DNA from: Paracoccus sp. SCSIO 75233
Lineage (GTDB): Bacteria; Pseudomonadota; Alphaproteobacteria; Rhodobacterales; Rhodobacteraceae
Length of the DNA: 64,000 nt
Assembly (NCBI RefSeq): GCF_027912675.1
Contig: NZ_CP115757.1
Span: forward strand, 3,203,189 to 3,267,188
Direction: 5' to 3'
Positions 34,913 to 44,068 of this stretch are shown here, in pieces. The position numbers and the translations under genes were made by a program. Position 1 is the stretch's first letter, and each line of letters starts with the position of its first letter. The notes beneath the pieces were generated by a model that saw only the letters and a list, made by a program, of their open reading frames with translations, did not search any database and was not told where the DNA came from.

Positions 34913-36279
34913 AGCTGTCCGCGCCGCTGAGAATTGGTGTTGTCCTTGCCGCGATCTTCGTGCCGGCTCTGGCACTGGCCCAGCAGGACGAACCCTTGCG
35001 GATCGAGATTACCGAGGGCGTCATGCGCCCGATGCCGGTGGCGCTGCATGTGGAAAATCTGGGCGATATCGTCGCGGCCGGTCCGACGGATACGGGCGAG
35101 GCGGAGACCGCGCCCGATGATCTCGCGGCAGGGATTGCCGCAGTCATCACGGCGGATCTTCAGGGAACGGGGTTGTTCGAGATCGCCGCCCCCGATCCGC
35201 AGCCGGAAACCGTTTTCGACCGGCCCGTCGACTATATCGGCTGGCGCGAGACACAGGTCGAGGCACTGGTGACCGCAACGGTCGAGGCTGATGATGACGC
35301 GATCAGCATTCGCTTCCGGCTCTTTGACATATTCGCCGCGCAACCGCTGGGCGACGGGATGCAGTTCGATGCGCCGCGCGAGGGCTGGCGGCGTGCGGCC
35401 CATAAGATTTCCGATCAGATCTACAGCCGCATCACCGGCGAGGATCCCTATTTCGACAGCCGGATCGCGTTTATCGGTGAAAGCGGACCGGCAACAGCGC
35501 GTATCAAGCGCGTGGGTGTGATGGATTATGACGGTTACGGGATCAAATGGCTGACCTCTCCCGATGATCTGGTGTTGTCGCCCCGGTTTTCGCCGGATGG
35601 GGCGACGCTGCTTTATACCAGCTTCGCCTCTGGCGTGCCGCAGATCATGTCGATGGATGTCGCCACTGTAGAGGCGACGGCGCTGACCCGTGACCCGAAC
35701 GCGATGAGCTTTGCCCCGGATGTCTCGCCTGACGGGCGCTGGATCACGTTTTCGCGCGAGATGAGCGGCAATACTGATATCTGGATCATGCCGACCGCCA
35801 GCCCGTCTTTTGCCAAGCAACTGACCCGTGGCCCCTCGATTGACACTGCGCCGTCATGGTCCCCGGACGGGCAGCGCATCGTTTTCGAAAGCGACCGCTC
35901 GGGCACCTCGCAGCTTTACGTCATGCGGGCGGATGGAACGGAGCCGATGCGCATTTCATTCGGTGAGGCGGGCAAGGCCTACGGCGAACCGTCATGGTCG
36001 CCTCGCGGGGACCGGATCGCCTTTACCCGGCACGGCAAGGACGGTTCCTCAATTGGCATCATGCGCCCGGACGGATCGGATATGCAGATGCTGACGGAGG
36101 GCGCGCATGACGCTGCGCCGGACTGGGCGCCGAACGGGCGTGTGCTCATCTTCACACGGCAGGAACAGGATGATGCGCCGCCGGGTTTGCTGTCGGTAGA
36201 CATCACTGGGCGAAACATGCAACCAGTTGCGCCGGAAGCTGCGGCGTCCGATTCCGCATGGGGTCCGCTGCTGCCCTGA
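34909..36279 (+). CDS. tolB: Tol-Pal system beta-propeller protein TolB
   Basis: A 456-residue periplasmic protein with a signal peptide of about 24 residues (VVLAAIFVPALALA then QQ). After the N-terminal domain (about 25-165) a six-bladed propeller shows repeated blade motifs: FSPDGATLLYTS, VSPDGRWITFSRE, WSPDGQRIVFES, WSPRGDRIAFTR, WAPNGRVLIFTR. It links Pal and TolA beneath the outer membrane. The start overlaps the tolA stop in ATGA. Confidence 0.95.
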   Translation: MKLSAPLRIGVVLAAIFVPALALAQQDEPLRIEITEGVMRPMPVALHVENLGDIVAAGPTDTGEAETAPDDLAAGIAAVITADLQGTGLFEIAAPDPQPETVFDRPVDYIGWRETQVEALVTATVEADDDAISIRFRLFDIFAAQPLGDGMQFDAPREGWRRAAHKISDQIYSRITGEDPYFDSRIAFIGESGPATARIKRVGVMDYDGYGIKWLTSPDDLVLSPRFSPDGATLLYTSFASGVPQIMSMDVATVEATALTRDPNAMSFAPDVSPDGRWITFSREMSGNTDIWIMPTASPSFAKQLTRGPSIDTAPSWSPDGQRIVFESDRSGTSQLYVMRADGTEPMRISFGEAGKAYGEPSWSPRGDRIAFTRHGKDGSSIGIMRPDGSDMQMLTEGAHDAAPDWAPNGRVLIFTRQEQDDAPPGLLSVDITGRNMQPVAPEAAASDSAWGPLLP

Positions 36280-36300
36280 GTCTGGCCGAGGATATGACTG

Positions 36301-36864
36301 ATGCGCGCGACCCTGATCCTGATTTCCGCTCTTGCCGGGCTGGCAGGCTGCAATATGGCAAATGACACCCAGATTGTGCAGGCCCCTGTAACCGATCCCT
36401 ATGTCACCGGGCCGGGCGGAGTTGCTGTGTATCGCGGCGACGTTAATGTGCCCGGAAACCGGCTGCCGGGCTCGCCGGAGGCGGCGCAGGTGGAACCGGG
36501 CGCGGATTTCGCGGCAGCGGGTAACACGGTCTATTTCCCCGAAGCCGAGGCGACGCTGTCCGACGACGCTCGTTCGACGCTGACCCGGCAGGCGGCTTGG
36601 CTGACCCAGAACACGGCCTACAGCGCCTTGGTGGAAGGCCACGCCGATGAGCCGGGCACGCGGGAATTCAACCTTGCCCTTGGGGCGCGGCGGGCGACCT
36701 CCGTCCGGGAATATCTCGTGGCGAAAGGGGTCGAGGCGGGCCGCATCCGCACGGTATCCTATGGCAAGGAACGCCCGGCGGCGATCTGTTCGTCGGAGGC
36801 GTCCTGTCTTGAGCGCAACCGTCGCGCTGTGACCGTGGTCAGCGCGCCGCAGGCCGGGGCCTGA
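36301..36864 (+). CDS. pal: Peptidoglycan-associated lipoprotein Pal
   Basis: A 187-residue outer membrane lipoprotein. The signal peptide ends in the lipobox LAGC with Cys17 as the acylated residue. The C-terminal OmpA-like domain (about 75-180) has VYFPEAEATLSDDAR, VEGHADEPGTREFNLALG and RRAVTV, which bind peptidoglycan meso-DAP. An unusual Cys pair (ICSSEASCLERNRR) lies in the loop before the last strand. GAGGAT precedes the start. Stop overlaps the cpoB start in TGATG. Confidence 0.95.
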   Translation: MRATLILISALAGLAGCNMANDTQIVQAPVTDPYVTGPGGVAVYRGDVNVPGNRLPGSPEAAQVEPGADFAAAGNTVYFPEAEATLSDDARSTLTRQAAWLTQNTAYSALVEGHADEPGTREFNLALGARRATSVREYLVAKGVEAGRIRTVSYGKERPAAICSSEASCLERNRRAVTVVSAPQAGA

Positions 36865-37886
36865 TGATGCGGGCGTTATGCTGCGCGCTGCTGCTAGGGG
36901 TGCTGTCGGCTCCGGTGCAGGCGCAGGAACCGGCGCTGCCTGCGGAACCGCTGATCCTTGACGATCCCGCGCTGGTCGAGGGGCTGGAGGCCATGCCGCA
37001 GCTCGACGGCGCGACGGAGCTTCTGCCGCCGGAAAACGCGGCCCCCGAGATCGACGGGGAAACGCTGGCCGATATTCAGGCCAGCCTTCGTGCGGTGGCG
37101 TCGGATCTTCAGGCGCTGCGGGCGGAGTTGCTCGCCTCCGGCGCGGCCGGGTTCGAGGCTGCGGGCGGTGATACGGCAATCGACCGGATGAACGCGATGG
37201 AGGCGCAGATCGCGCGCTTGACCGACCAGACAGAACAGCTGACAAACCGCGTGAAGCGTGTGGTTGCGGATGGCAGCAATCGTCTGGGTGACATCGAATT
37301 CCGGCTTTGTGAGTTGGACCCGAATTGCGATTTGGGGGCCCTGATGACGGCGGAGCTTGGCCGTCAGAGCGATTTTGGCGGGGGGCTGTCCGGGGAGGCG
37401 GTCGTCCCGCCTCCACCCTCGGATATCAGCAGCGTCACCCTGCCGCCGCTTGATGATGTAACACCCGATGCCATTCCGCCGACCGAGGAGGAGGCCGACG
37501 ATTTCGCTGCAGCGCGTGCAGCCATTGAGACTGGCGATTGGGCGCAGGCCATTCCGCTGCTGGATGAATTCGTCGCGGTTCACGGCGGCGGGCCACTGAC
37601 AGTCGATGCGTTGTTTCTGCTGGGTATGGTACAGCGGGAGGCAGGACAGACGGAGCAGGCGGCGGAGTCCTGGTTGCAGGCGTTCTCTGCCGACCCAGAT
37701 GGGCCGCGCGCGGCGCGAAGCCTGCTTGAGCTGTCGCGGGCAATGGCGACGGTTGCTTCGCCTGCAGAGGCCTGTCCTTTCCTTTCGGAACTGAGCATCC
37801 GTTTCCCGGAGGCACCAGAAGCGGCGCAGGCGGAGGTCGCGGCGGCTGAATTGGGCTGTGCGGCGGACGACGCAGGTGGCGACTGA
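36864..37886 (+). CDS. cpoB: Tol-Pal associated periplasmic protein CpoB/YbgF
   Basis: A 340-residue periplasmic protein with a signal peptide of about 20 residues (LCCALLLGVLSAPVQA). A predicted coiled-coil segment (about 60-135, with IDRMNAMEAQIARLTDQTEQ) is followed by a Pro/Asp-rich linker and a C-terminal TPR domain (about 205-335) with FAAARAAIETGDWAQAIPLL and LFLLGMVQREAGQTEQA. It coordinates outer membrane constriction with septal peptidoglycan synthesis in E. coli. Two adjacent ATG codons are possible starts. The tilS start lies inside its last codons. Confidence 0.9.
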   Translation: MMRALCCALLLGVLSAPVQAQEPALPAEPLILDDPALVEGLEAMPQLDGATELLPPENAAPEIDGETLADIQASLRAVASDLQALRAELLASGAAGFEAAGGDTAIDRMNAMEAQIARLTDQTEQLTNRVKRVVADGSNRLGDIEFRLCELDPNCDLGALMTAELGRQSDFGGGLSGEAVVPPPPSDISSVTLPPLDDVTPDAIPPTEEEADDFAAARAAIETGDWAQAIPLLDEFVAVHGGGPLTVDALFLLGMVQREAGQTEQAAESWLQAFSADPDGPRAARSLLELSRAMATVASPAEACPFLSELSIRFPEAPEAAQAEVAAAELGCAADDAGGD

Positions 37887-39102
37887 TCCTGACATTGTCG
37901 AGGCGCGTGGCTTCGCCGCGTTTGACCGGCTCGCATGTGATTTGCCAAGCCTCGGGGTTGCATTGTCGGGCGGCGGCGATTCGGCGGCATTGCTGCACCT
38001 GGCCGCCCGATGGGCATCGCTTCGCAAACGGCGGGTGGAGGCGGCGACGGTCGACCACGGATTGCGTGCCGAATCGGCGGCGGAGGCAGATGCGGCTGCG
38101 CGGCAGGCGAATGCGCTTGGGCTTCATCATGATGTGCTGAGATGGGACGGTCAGGGTGCCGGCAACCTGATGGCCAATGCACGAAAGGCAAGGGCGGAGC
38201 TTCTGTCGGGTTGGGCGGCCTCGCGCGGGCTTGATGCCGTCATGCTGGGTCACACGCGCGATGACGTGGCCGAAACCCTTCTGATGCGGCTGTCGCGCGG
38301 CGCGGGAATCGACGGGCTCGCGGCGATGTCGGAGCGACGTTCGGCGGACGGGATCGTCTGGCTCCGGCCCCTTCTGGGGATCGGGCGTGAAGAACTGCGC
38401 GGTTGGCTGCGACAGATCGGCGCAAGCTGGGTGGAGGACCCCACGAACCGGAACGAGAAATATGATCGCGCGCGAATCCGGCAGGCGATGGCGGCACTGG
38501 GTCTGGAGGCAGAGGCGCTCGCCCTGTCCGCGACAAACCTTGCCGAGGCGCGGGATGCGCTGAATGCCGGGTTGGAACCGATCATTGCTGGCGCGCGGCT
38601 GCGTCATGGCGCGCTGCTGTTGGACCGGGCTGCATTCGACCTGCTGCCAGCCGAATCGCGCCGCCGTCTGATCATCGCGGCGGTCCGATTTGTTACAGGC
38701 GCAAATTATCCGCCGCGCCGTCAGACGGTCGAACATGCGCTTCAGGCGTTGGCCTCGGGCAACCGTGCGACGCTTGATGGTGCGGTGCTGGATCCGGGGC
38801 GGGGCCTTCTTGTCCACCGGGAACCGGCGGCGGCGGTGAAGGCTGATCTGGTGCGGGACAATTGGGATAACCGATGGAAAATCAGCGGATTAAGGTCGGG
38901 TGATCGCGTTGCCGCGGCCATGCCCGATCCTGCCCCCGGCGGCTGGCGGGAGGCCGGGCTCACCCATCTGGAGGCGCAGGCGCTGCCGGTCGTGATCCGC
39001 GATGGCGCGGTCTTTTCGCCGGTGCTGGCCCCCGCTGACGGGCTCTCGGCGGCGCCGCTGCGGAGGCTGACAGATTTGCGCCTTATCCTGCTTGGGCATT
39101 GA
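37858..39102 (+). CDS. tilS: tRNA(Ile)-lysidine synthase TilS
   Basis: A 414-residue ATP-dependent enzyme that converts C34 of the AUA-reading tRNA(Ile) to lysidine. The PP-loop VALSGGGDSAALLHL and TVDHGLRAES, then GHTRDDVAETLLMRL and WVEDPTN, are diagnostic. The start is a GTG inside the cpoB end (29-base overlap); a second GTG six codons later is equally possible. C-terminal domain is less conserved. The order cpoB-tilS-ftsH is common in alphaproteobacteria. Confidence 0.92.
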   Translation: MRRTTQVATDPDIVEARGFAAFDRLACDLPSLGVALSGGGDSAALLHLAARWASLRKRRVEAATVDHGLRAESAAEADAAARQANALGLHHDVLRWDGQGAGNLMANARKARAELLSGWAASRGLDAVMLGHTRDDVAETLLMRLSRGAGIDGLAAMSERRSADGIVWLRPLLGIGREELRGWLRQIGASWVEDPTNRNEKYDRARIRQAMAALGLEAEALALSATNLAEARDALNAGLEPIIAGARLRHGALLLDRAAFDLLPAESRRRLIIAAVRFVTGANYPPRRQTVEHALQALASGNRATLDGAVLDPGRGLLVHREPAAAVKADLVRDNWDNRWKISGLRSGDRVAAAMPDPAPGGWREAGLTHLEAQALPVVIRDGAVFSPVLAPADGLSAAPLRRLTDLRLILLGH

Positions 39103-39164
39103 ACCCCGGCGCTGAATCCCTATTTTCACGGCAAACCAATTAACCCCCGGCGGAGGAAAGCCCT

Positions 39165-41060
39165 TTGGGTAACGCACGCAATATCGCCTTCTGGGTCGTT
39201 CTGTTTCTGATGATCCTGATGCTGTTTAACCTGTTCAGCGATGGCGCTTCGCAAATGAACAGCCGGCAGATCAGCTATTCGGACTTCATCAACCGGGTCG
39301 AGAATGACCAGGTCGCGACGGTCACGATTGATGGCGAGGATATTTACCTCAAGACCAATGACGGCAACCAGTTCACCACGGTTCGTCCGCAGGGCGAGGA
39401 AATCGCCAACGAACTGATCGCCAAGGATGTCGAGGTCCGGGTCGAGCCGCAGCAGCAATCCGGCTTCATGTCGATGCTGGGCGTCTGGTTGCCGTTCATC
39501 CTGCTGATCGGTGTCTGGATATTCTTCATGAACCGGATGCAGGGCGGCGGTAAGGGCGGCGCTATGGGCTTCGGCAAATCGCGCGCGAAGCTGCTGACCG
39601 AGAAGCACGGCCGGGTGACGTTTGACGATGTCGCAGGCATCGACGAGGCCAAGGAGGAGCTGGAAGAGATCGTGGAATTCCTGCGCAATCCGCAGAAATT
39701 CAGCCGCCTCGGCGGCAAGATCCCGAAAGGTGCTTTGCTGGTCGGTCCCCCGGGGACCGGCAAGACGCTGCTGGCGCGTGCCATTGCGGGCGAGGCCGGT
39801 GTGCCGTTCTTCACCATCTCGGGTTCCGATTTTGTCGAGATGTTCGTCGGTGTCGGTGCCTCCCGCGTGCGCGACATGTTCGAGCAGGCGAAGAAATCCG
39901 CGCCCTGCATCGTCTTTATCGACGAGATCGACGCGGTCGGTCGCGCCCGTGGCGTCGGCATCGGCGGCGGCAATGACGAGCGCGAGCAGACGCTGAACCA
40001 GTTGCTTGTGGAGATGGACGGCTTTGACGCGAATGAAGGCGTCATCATCATCGCCGCGACCAACCGCAAGGACGTGCTGGATCCTGCCTTGCTGCGTCCG
40101 GGCCGTTTCGACCGTCAGATCCATGTGCCGAACCCGGATATCAAGGGCCGCGAAAAGATCCTCGACGTTCACGCCAAGAAAGTGCCGCAGGGGCCGGATG
40201 TCGATCTGCGCATCATCGCGCGCGGAACGCCGGGCTTCTCGGGCGCCGATCTGATGAACCTGGTGAACGAGGCGGCGCTTATGGCGGCGCGGATCGGGCG
40301 GCGTTTCGTGACGATGGAAGATTTCGAGAACGCCAAGGACAAGGTCATGCTGGGTGTCGAACGCCGCAGCATGGTGCTGACGCCAGAGCAGAAGGAAAAG
40401 ACCGCGTATCACGAGGCTGGCCATGCCATTGTCGGGCTGTCGCTGCCGAAATGCGATCCGGTCTACAAAGCCACGATCATTCCGCGTGGTGGCGCGCTTG
40501 GCATGGTGGTCAGCCTGCCCGAGATGGACCGGCTGAATTTCCACAAGGACGAGGTCAAGCAGAAGCTGGCGATGACAATGGCCGGGAAAGCGGCGGAGAT
40601 CATCAAATATGGCGAGGAAGGCGTGTCGAACGGCCCTGCGGGCGACATTCAGCAGGCCAGCCAGCTTGCCCGTGCCATGGTGATGCGCTGGGGTATGTCT
40701 GACAAGGTGGGCAATATCGACTATGCCGAGGCGCATGAGGGCTATTCCGGCAATACCGGCGGTTTCTCGGTCTCGGCGGCGACGAAGGAGCTGATCGAGC
40801 AGGAAGTGCATGACCTGATCGAGGAAGGTTATGTCGAGGCACGGCGGATCCTGATCGAGAAAGAGGAAGAGTTCGAACGTCTCGCCAAGGGGCTTCTGGA
40901 ATATGAGACGCTGACCGGCGACGAAATCGGCAAGGTCATCCGCGGCGAGCCGCTGGGCGATGACGATGATACGCCGTCCTCGGGCATTCCGCAGGTCAGC
41001 GCGATTCCGAAAGCAGGGCGATCCTCGGAAGAATCCGGCGACCCGGTGCCACAGCCCTGA
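39165..41060 (+). CDS. ftsH: ATP-dependent zinc metalloprotease FtsH
   Basis: A 631-residue membrane-anchored AAA protease. Two membrane helices lie at about 8-25 and 104-124. Walker A is GPPGTGKT (194-201), followed by [14 protein letters not shown] and the SRH region [19 protein letters not shown]. The zinc site is [10 protein letters not shown] near 416. The start codon is TTG, supported by the strong GGAGGAAAG just upstream and the conserved N-terminal GNARNIAFW; no ATG fits. It degrades membrane and unstable cytoplasmic proteins. It is followed by a strong terminator. Confidence 0.95.
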   Translation: MGNARNIAFWVVLFLMILMLFNLFSDGASQMNSRQISYSDFINRVENDQVATVTIDGEDIYLKTNDGNQFTTVRPQGEEIANELIAKDVEVRVEPQQQSGFMSMLGVWLPFILLIGVWIFFMNRMQGGGKGGAMGFGKSRAKLLTEKHGRVTFDDVAGIDEAKEELEEIVEFLRNPQKFSRLGGKIPKGALLVGPPGTGKTLLARAIAGEAGVPFFTISGSDFVEMFVGVGASRVRDMFEQAKKSAPCIVFIDEIDAVGRARGVGIGGGNDEREQTLNQLLVEMDGFDANEGVIIIAATNRKDVLDPALLRPGRFDRQIHVPNPDIKGREKILDVHAKKVPQGPDVDLRIIARGTPGFSGADLMNLVNEAALMAARIGRRFVTMEDFENAKDKVMLGVERRSMVLTPEQKEKTAYHEAGHAIVGLSLPKCDPVYKATIIPRGGALGMVVSLPEMDRLNFHKDEVKQKLAMTMAGKAAEIIKYGEEGVSNGPAGDIQQASQLARAMVMRWGMSDKVGNIDYAEAHEGYSGNTGGFSVSAATKELIEQEVHDLIEEGYVEARRILIEKEEEFERLAKGLLEYETLTGDEIGKVIRGEPLGDDDDTPSSGIPQVSAIPKAGRSSEESGDPVPQP

Positions 41061-41068
41061 TAAAACCG

Positions 41069-41096
41069 AAAACCCCGGCCTCAGGCCGGGGTTTTT
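41069..41096 (+). terminator. Rho-independent terminator of ftsH
   Basis: AACCCCGGCC and GGCCGGGGTT form a 10-bp stem with a TCA loop, followed by TTTT, starting eight bases after the stop. The reverse strand also has an A/T flank (AAAA before the stem), so it can stop the convergent small ORF. Confidence 0.9.
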
Positions 41097-41120
41097 CGAG
41101 TTCTGGTTTTTTCCGCAGAA

Positions 41121-41201
41121 TTACAGAACCATAAGCGCCGTCACGCCAAGTACGAGAGCGAGCGCAAATCCGAGGTTTATAAAGATGCCAAGCCCATCCA
41201 T
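41121..41201 (-). CDS. Small hydrophobic membrane protein, 26 residues (candidate)
   Basis: A 26-codon frame, MDGLGIFINLGFALALVLGV followed by TALMVL, and TAA. Nearly the whole peptide is one predicted membrane helix. Upstream on the minus strand is AAGGAAAGGA eight bases before the ATG, a strong ribosome binding site not expected by chance. Codon choice is mixed. It is convergent with ftsH, sharing the terminator region, and divergent from the chorismate mutase gene. I do not recognise a family. Similar one-helix proteins modulate membrane enzymes in other bacteria; any role here is open. Confidence 0.6.
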   Translation of the reverse strand: MDGLGIFINLGFALALVLGVTALMVL

Positions 41202-41356
41202 GGCCTGTCCTTTCCTTGCGGCAATAGACCGCGTACGCATTCCGAACGTGTTTTCATGGCATCTGGTTCCGTCATATAGCTGTAATGGTTCTGCTGCGAC
41301 ATTCTTGCAACGCTCGGGGCTTGCGTGCCGCCGTGCGAGCGGGCAATAGGTCGGTC

Positions 41357-41668
41357 ATGGCACACGAGGATATCACCGATATGGCTGCGTTGCGGGCGCG
41401 GATCGACGCGCTCGACGAGAAGCTCGTCGCGCTTCTGGCGGAACGCAGCACATTGATCGATCATGCTGTCACCATAAAATCCAGGGTCGGTCTGCCCGCG
41501 CGCATTGACGCACGGGTTGAAGAGGTCGTGGCCAATGCACGGCGCGAGGCTGAACGACAGGGGCTGGATCCCGATCTGGCGGAGAGGCTGTGGCGGATGA
41601 TGGTGGATCATTTCATTGCGCAGGAAGACGCACAGCTTGGGAGCAAAGATGGCGGCGACACGAATTGA
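41357..41668 (+). CDS. AroQ-type chorismate mutase
   Basis: A 103-residue all-helical chorismate mutase of the AroQ class: [20 protein letters not shown] carries the first active-site Arg, with [20 protein letters not shown] and [14 protein letters not shown] following. It would convert chorismate to prephenate for Phe and Tyr, though PchB-like isochorismate pyruvate lyases share this fold. The start MAHEDIT is chosen because upstream residues do not fit the family. Its last 20 bases overlap the folD start. Confidence 0.85.
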   Translation: MAHEDITDMAALRARIDALDEKLVALLAERSTLIDHAVTIKSRVGLPARIDARVEEVVANARREAERQGLDPDLAERLWRMMVDHFIAQEDAQLGSKDGGDTN

Positions 41669-42527
41669 CGGCAAGGCTTTCGCGGCGGAGCTGAGGCAGC
41701 GGATCGCGGATCAGGTCGCGGCGCTCAAGGCGGAGCATGGCGTGACGCCGGGTCTTGCCGTGGTGCTGGTCGGAGAAGACCCGGCGAGCCAGATCTATGT
41801 CCGCTCGAAGAACAAGCAGACGGTCGAAGCCGGGATGAACAGTTTCGAGCATCGCCTGCCCGCCGACGCGACCCAGGCCGAGCTTCTGGCGCTGATCGGT
41901 CGCCTGAACGCGGATCGTGAGGTTCACGGTATTCTCGTGCAGCTACCCCTGCCGGACCATATCGACGAGGCGGAGGTGATAAACGCGATCTCCGTCAAGA
42001 AGGACGTCGATGGGTTCACCGTTGCCAATGCGGGCCGTCTGGCGACCGGGCAGCGGGCAATGGTGCCATGCACGCCCCTCGGCTGCCTGATGCTGCTGCG
42101 CGATCTGCTGGGCGATCTGAGCGGCAAGGAAGCCGTGGTCATCGGGCGCTCCAACATTGTTGGCAAGCCGATGGCGGCGCTTCTGACGGCGGAAAGCGCG
42201 ACGGTCACAGTTGCGCATTCCCGGACGGTTGACCTGCCCGCCGTGGTGCGTCGCGCCGATATCGTCGTTGCGGCTGTGGGTCGCCCACAGATGGTCAAGG
42301 GCGACTGGATCAAGCCGGGCGCGACAGTGATCGATGTCGGGATCAACCGGACCGAGGACGGGCTGGTCGGTGATGTGGATTACGATGCGGTCGCGGCGGT
42401 TGCGGGTGCGGTGACGCCGGTTCCGGGCGGCGTCGGTCCGATGACCATTGCCTGCCTGCTGGCGAATACGCTGACGGCGTGCTGCCGGTCGAACGGTCTG
42501 CCGGATCCGAAAGGGCTGGTCGCGTAA
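41649..42527 (+). CDS. folD: Bifunctional methylene-THF dehydrogenase / methenyl-THF cyclohydrolase FolD
   Basis: A 292-residue enzyme with [20 protein letters not shown] (catalytic Tyr and Lys), [25 protein letters not shown], the NADP motif [17 protein letters not shown], and [17 protein letters not shown]. It interconverts methylene- and formyl-THF in the cytoplasm, which feeds PurH encoded further along. The start MAATRIDGK lies within the chorismate mutase gene and is coupled to it. Confidence 0.95.
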   Translation: MAATRIDGKAFAAELRQRIADQVAALKAEHGVTPGLAVVLVGEDPASQIYVRSKNKQTVEAGMNSFEHRLPADATQAELLALIGRLNADREVHGILVQLPLPDHIDEAEVINAISVKKDVDGFTVANAGRLATGQRAMVPCTPLGCLMLLRDLLGDLSGKEAVVIGRSNIVGKPMAALLTAESATVTVAHSRTVDLPAVVRRADIVVAAVGRPQMVKGDWIKPGATVIDVGINRTEDGLVGDVDYDAVAAVAGAVTPVPGGVGPMTIACLLANTLTACCRSNGLPDPKGLVA

Positions 42528-42557
42528 GGACGCGGGCCAATCCGCGCCAGCGTCGGC

Positions 42558-42731
42558 TCAGAAATCGACGCAAATGCCTTTCTTCTCGTAATCCCCGTAG
42601 CGCACCGGCTCCGGCCCGTCACGCCCGCCCAGTTCCGGCGGAAGGTTCAGAGATTTCGCGCTGTTCCGGCGTTCCTCGGCTTCGGCGAGGGCGCGGATAG
42701 CCTCGGGCGGAAGATCGCGTTTCTCGGACAT
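42558..42731 (-). CDS. DUF1674 / SdhAF4-type small protein
   Basis: A 57-residue protein ending in PPELGGRDGPEPVRYGDYEK and KGICVDF, the hallmark of DUF1674, whose mitochondrial members (SDHAF4/Sdh8) assist flavinylated succinate dehydrogenase assembly. The N-terminal half is helical and charged. AAAAGG lies upstream of the ATG. It is divergent from rsmB with a very short spacer, and convergent with folD. Confidence 0.9.
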   Translation of the reverse strand: MSEKRDLPPEAIRALAEAEERRNSAKSLNLPPELGGRDGPEPVRYGDYEKKGICVDF

Positions 42732-42805
42732 GGCGGGCGGCCTTTTCTTTGGGTAACAATGCGAATCTAGTGAAAGGGCCGGAATTGGGCAAGTCAGCAG
42801 AGAAG

Positions 42806-44059
42806 ATGCCGCGAGACGCCGCACGCAAGGGGGCGCTGCGCCTGATCGCCGGGGTGCGGGAAGGGAACGCGCTTTCGGATCAGGCCGGGGCCATTGCGCG
42901 GCTCAGCCCGCCCGATCGTGCGCGGGCGCAGCGGCTTGCCTTGGGTGTCCTGCGCAATATTGACCGTGCAGATGCCGTTCTGGTTCAGCATCTGTCGAAA
43001 AAACCCCGGCCCGAGATCCTCGATGCGCTGCGGCTCGCGACGGTTGAGTTGCTGGAGATGGGCGAGGCCCCGCATGGCGCGGTCAACGCGGCGGTCGGGC
43101 TCGTGCGGGGCATGGGGCCAAAGGGGCGCGCGGCTGTCGGCATGGTCAATGCCGTGCTGCGCAAAGTTTCGGGACACGGGCCGGAATGGGCGGAACTGCC
43201 GCCCGAGGAAATGCCGGAATGGCTGCGTGATCCGGTCGTCGCGACATGGGGCGAAGAGATTGCCGTGGCCATTGAAACCGCGCATCAAAACGGTGCACCG
43301 GTTGATTTCACGGCCAAACCTGAAACGACTGCACCGGGAGAGCCGCTGCCGACCGGGTCTTTCCGCCAGCGGTCGGGCGGTCAGATCAGCGCCCTGCCGG
43401 GTTATGAGGCAGGCGACTGGTGGGTGCAGGACGCCGCAGCGGCAATCGCGGCCCGGCTGCTTGACCCGCAATCGGGCGAGCGGATCGTGGATCTTTGTGC
43501 CGCGCCCGGCGGCAAGACGATGCAACTGGCGGCGGCAGGGGCGGATGTGACCGCCGTGGATGTCTCCGCCTCCCGGCTGAACCGGCTGCGGGAAAATCTG
43601 GAGCGCTGCGGTTTGACGGCTCAGGTGGTGGAGGCCGATGCGCTTGCGTGGCGTCCTGCCGGGCCGCCCGATGCGATCCTGCTCGACGCGCCATGTTCCG
43701 CCACGGGCACGATCCGCCGCCACCCGGACCTGCCCCTGATTCGTGACGGATCGGCGATTGCCGGGCTTGCTGAATTGCAGGCGCGGCTGCTGGATCATGC
43801 GCTTGAGATATTGAAGCCGGGCGGTCGGCTGGTTTTCGCCACCTGTTCGCTGTTGCCGCAAGAAGGGGAGGATCAGCTTGCGGCGGTTTTGCAGCGTCAC
43901 CCCGGACTTGTTGTTGAAAAACCTGATTTGCCGGGGATTGCGCCGGAATGGATCACGGCACAGGGCGGGTTGCGGCTGCGGCCCGATTACTGGCCTGATC
44001 TGGGCGGGATGGACGGGTTTTTCATCGCCCGCTTGCGCAAGCCGGAGGCGGGTTTGTAG
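42806..44059 (+). CDS. rsmB: 16S rRNA (cytosine-5) methyltransferase RsmB-like
   Basis: A 417-residue protein. The N-terminal about 130 residues form a NusB-like RNA-binding domain (RAQRLALGVLRNIDRADAVL, ATVELLEMGEAPHGAVNAAV). The SAM domain follows with DLCAAPGGKTMQLAAAGADV, the first catalytic Cys in LLDAPCSATGTIRRHPD and the second in FATCSLLPQEGEDQ. It should methylate C967 of 16S rRNA. The frame is open to 42749 with TTG and GTG options; ATG at 42806 (after AGAGAAG) matches where family sequences begin, but the true start is uncertain. Confidence 0.88.
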   Translation: MPRDAARKGALRLIAGVREGNALSDQAGAIARLSPPDRARAQRLALGVLRNIDRADAVLVQHLSKKPRPEILDALRLATVELLEMGEAPHGAVNAAVGLVRGMGPKGRAAVGMVNAVLRKVSGHGPEWAELPPEEMPEWLRDPVVATWGEEIAVAIETAHQNGAPVDFTAKPETTAPGEPLPTGSFRQRSGGQISALPGYEAGDWWVQDAAAAIAARLLDPQSGERIVDLCAAPGGKTMQLAAAGADVTAVDVSASRLNRLRENLERCGLTAQVVEADALAWRPAGPPDAILLDAPCSATGTIRRHPDLPLIRDGSAIAGLAELQARLLDHALEILKPGGRLVFATCSLLPQEGEDQLAAVLQRHPGLVVEKPDLPGIAPEWITAQGGLRLRPDYWPDLGGMDGFFIARLRKPEAGL

Positions 44060-44068
44060 ATAGTCGTC

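Noticed and set aside
42749-42805. Upstream TTG start for rsmB, with TTTGGGTAAC also seen at the ftsH start
   Set aside because: The extra residues do not match RsmB N-termini, and the shared ten bases with ftsH look like coincidence; ATG at 42806 preferred.
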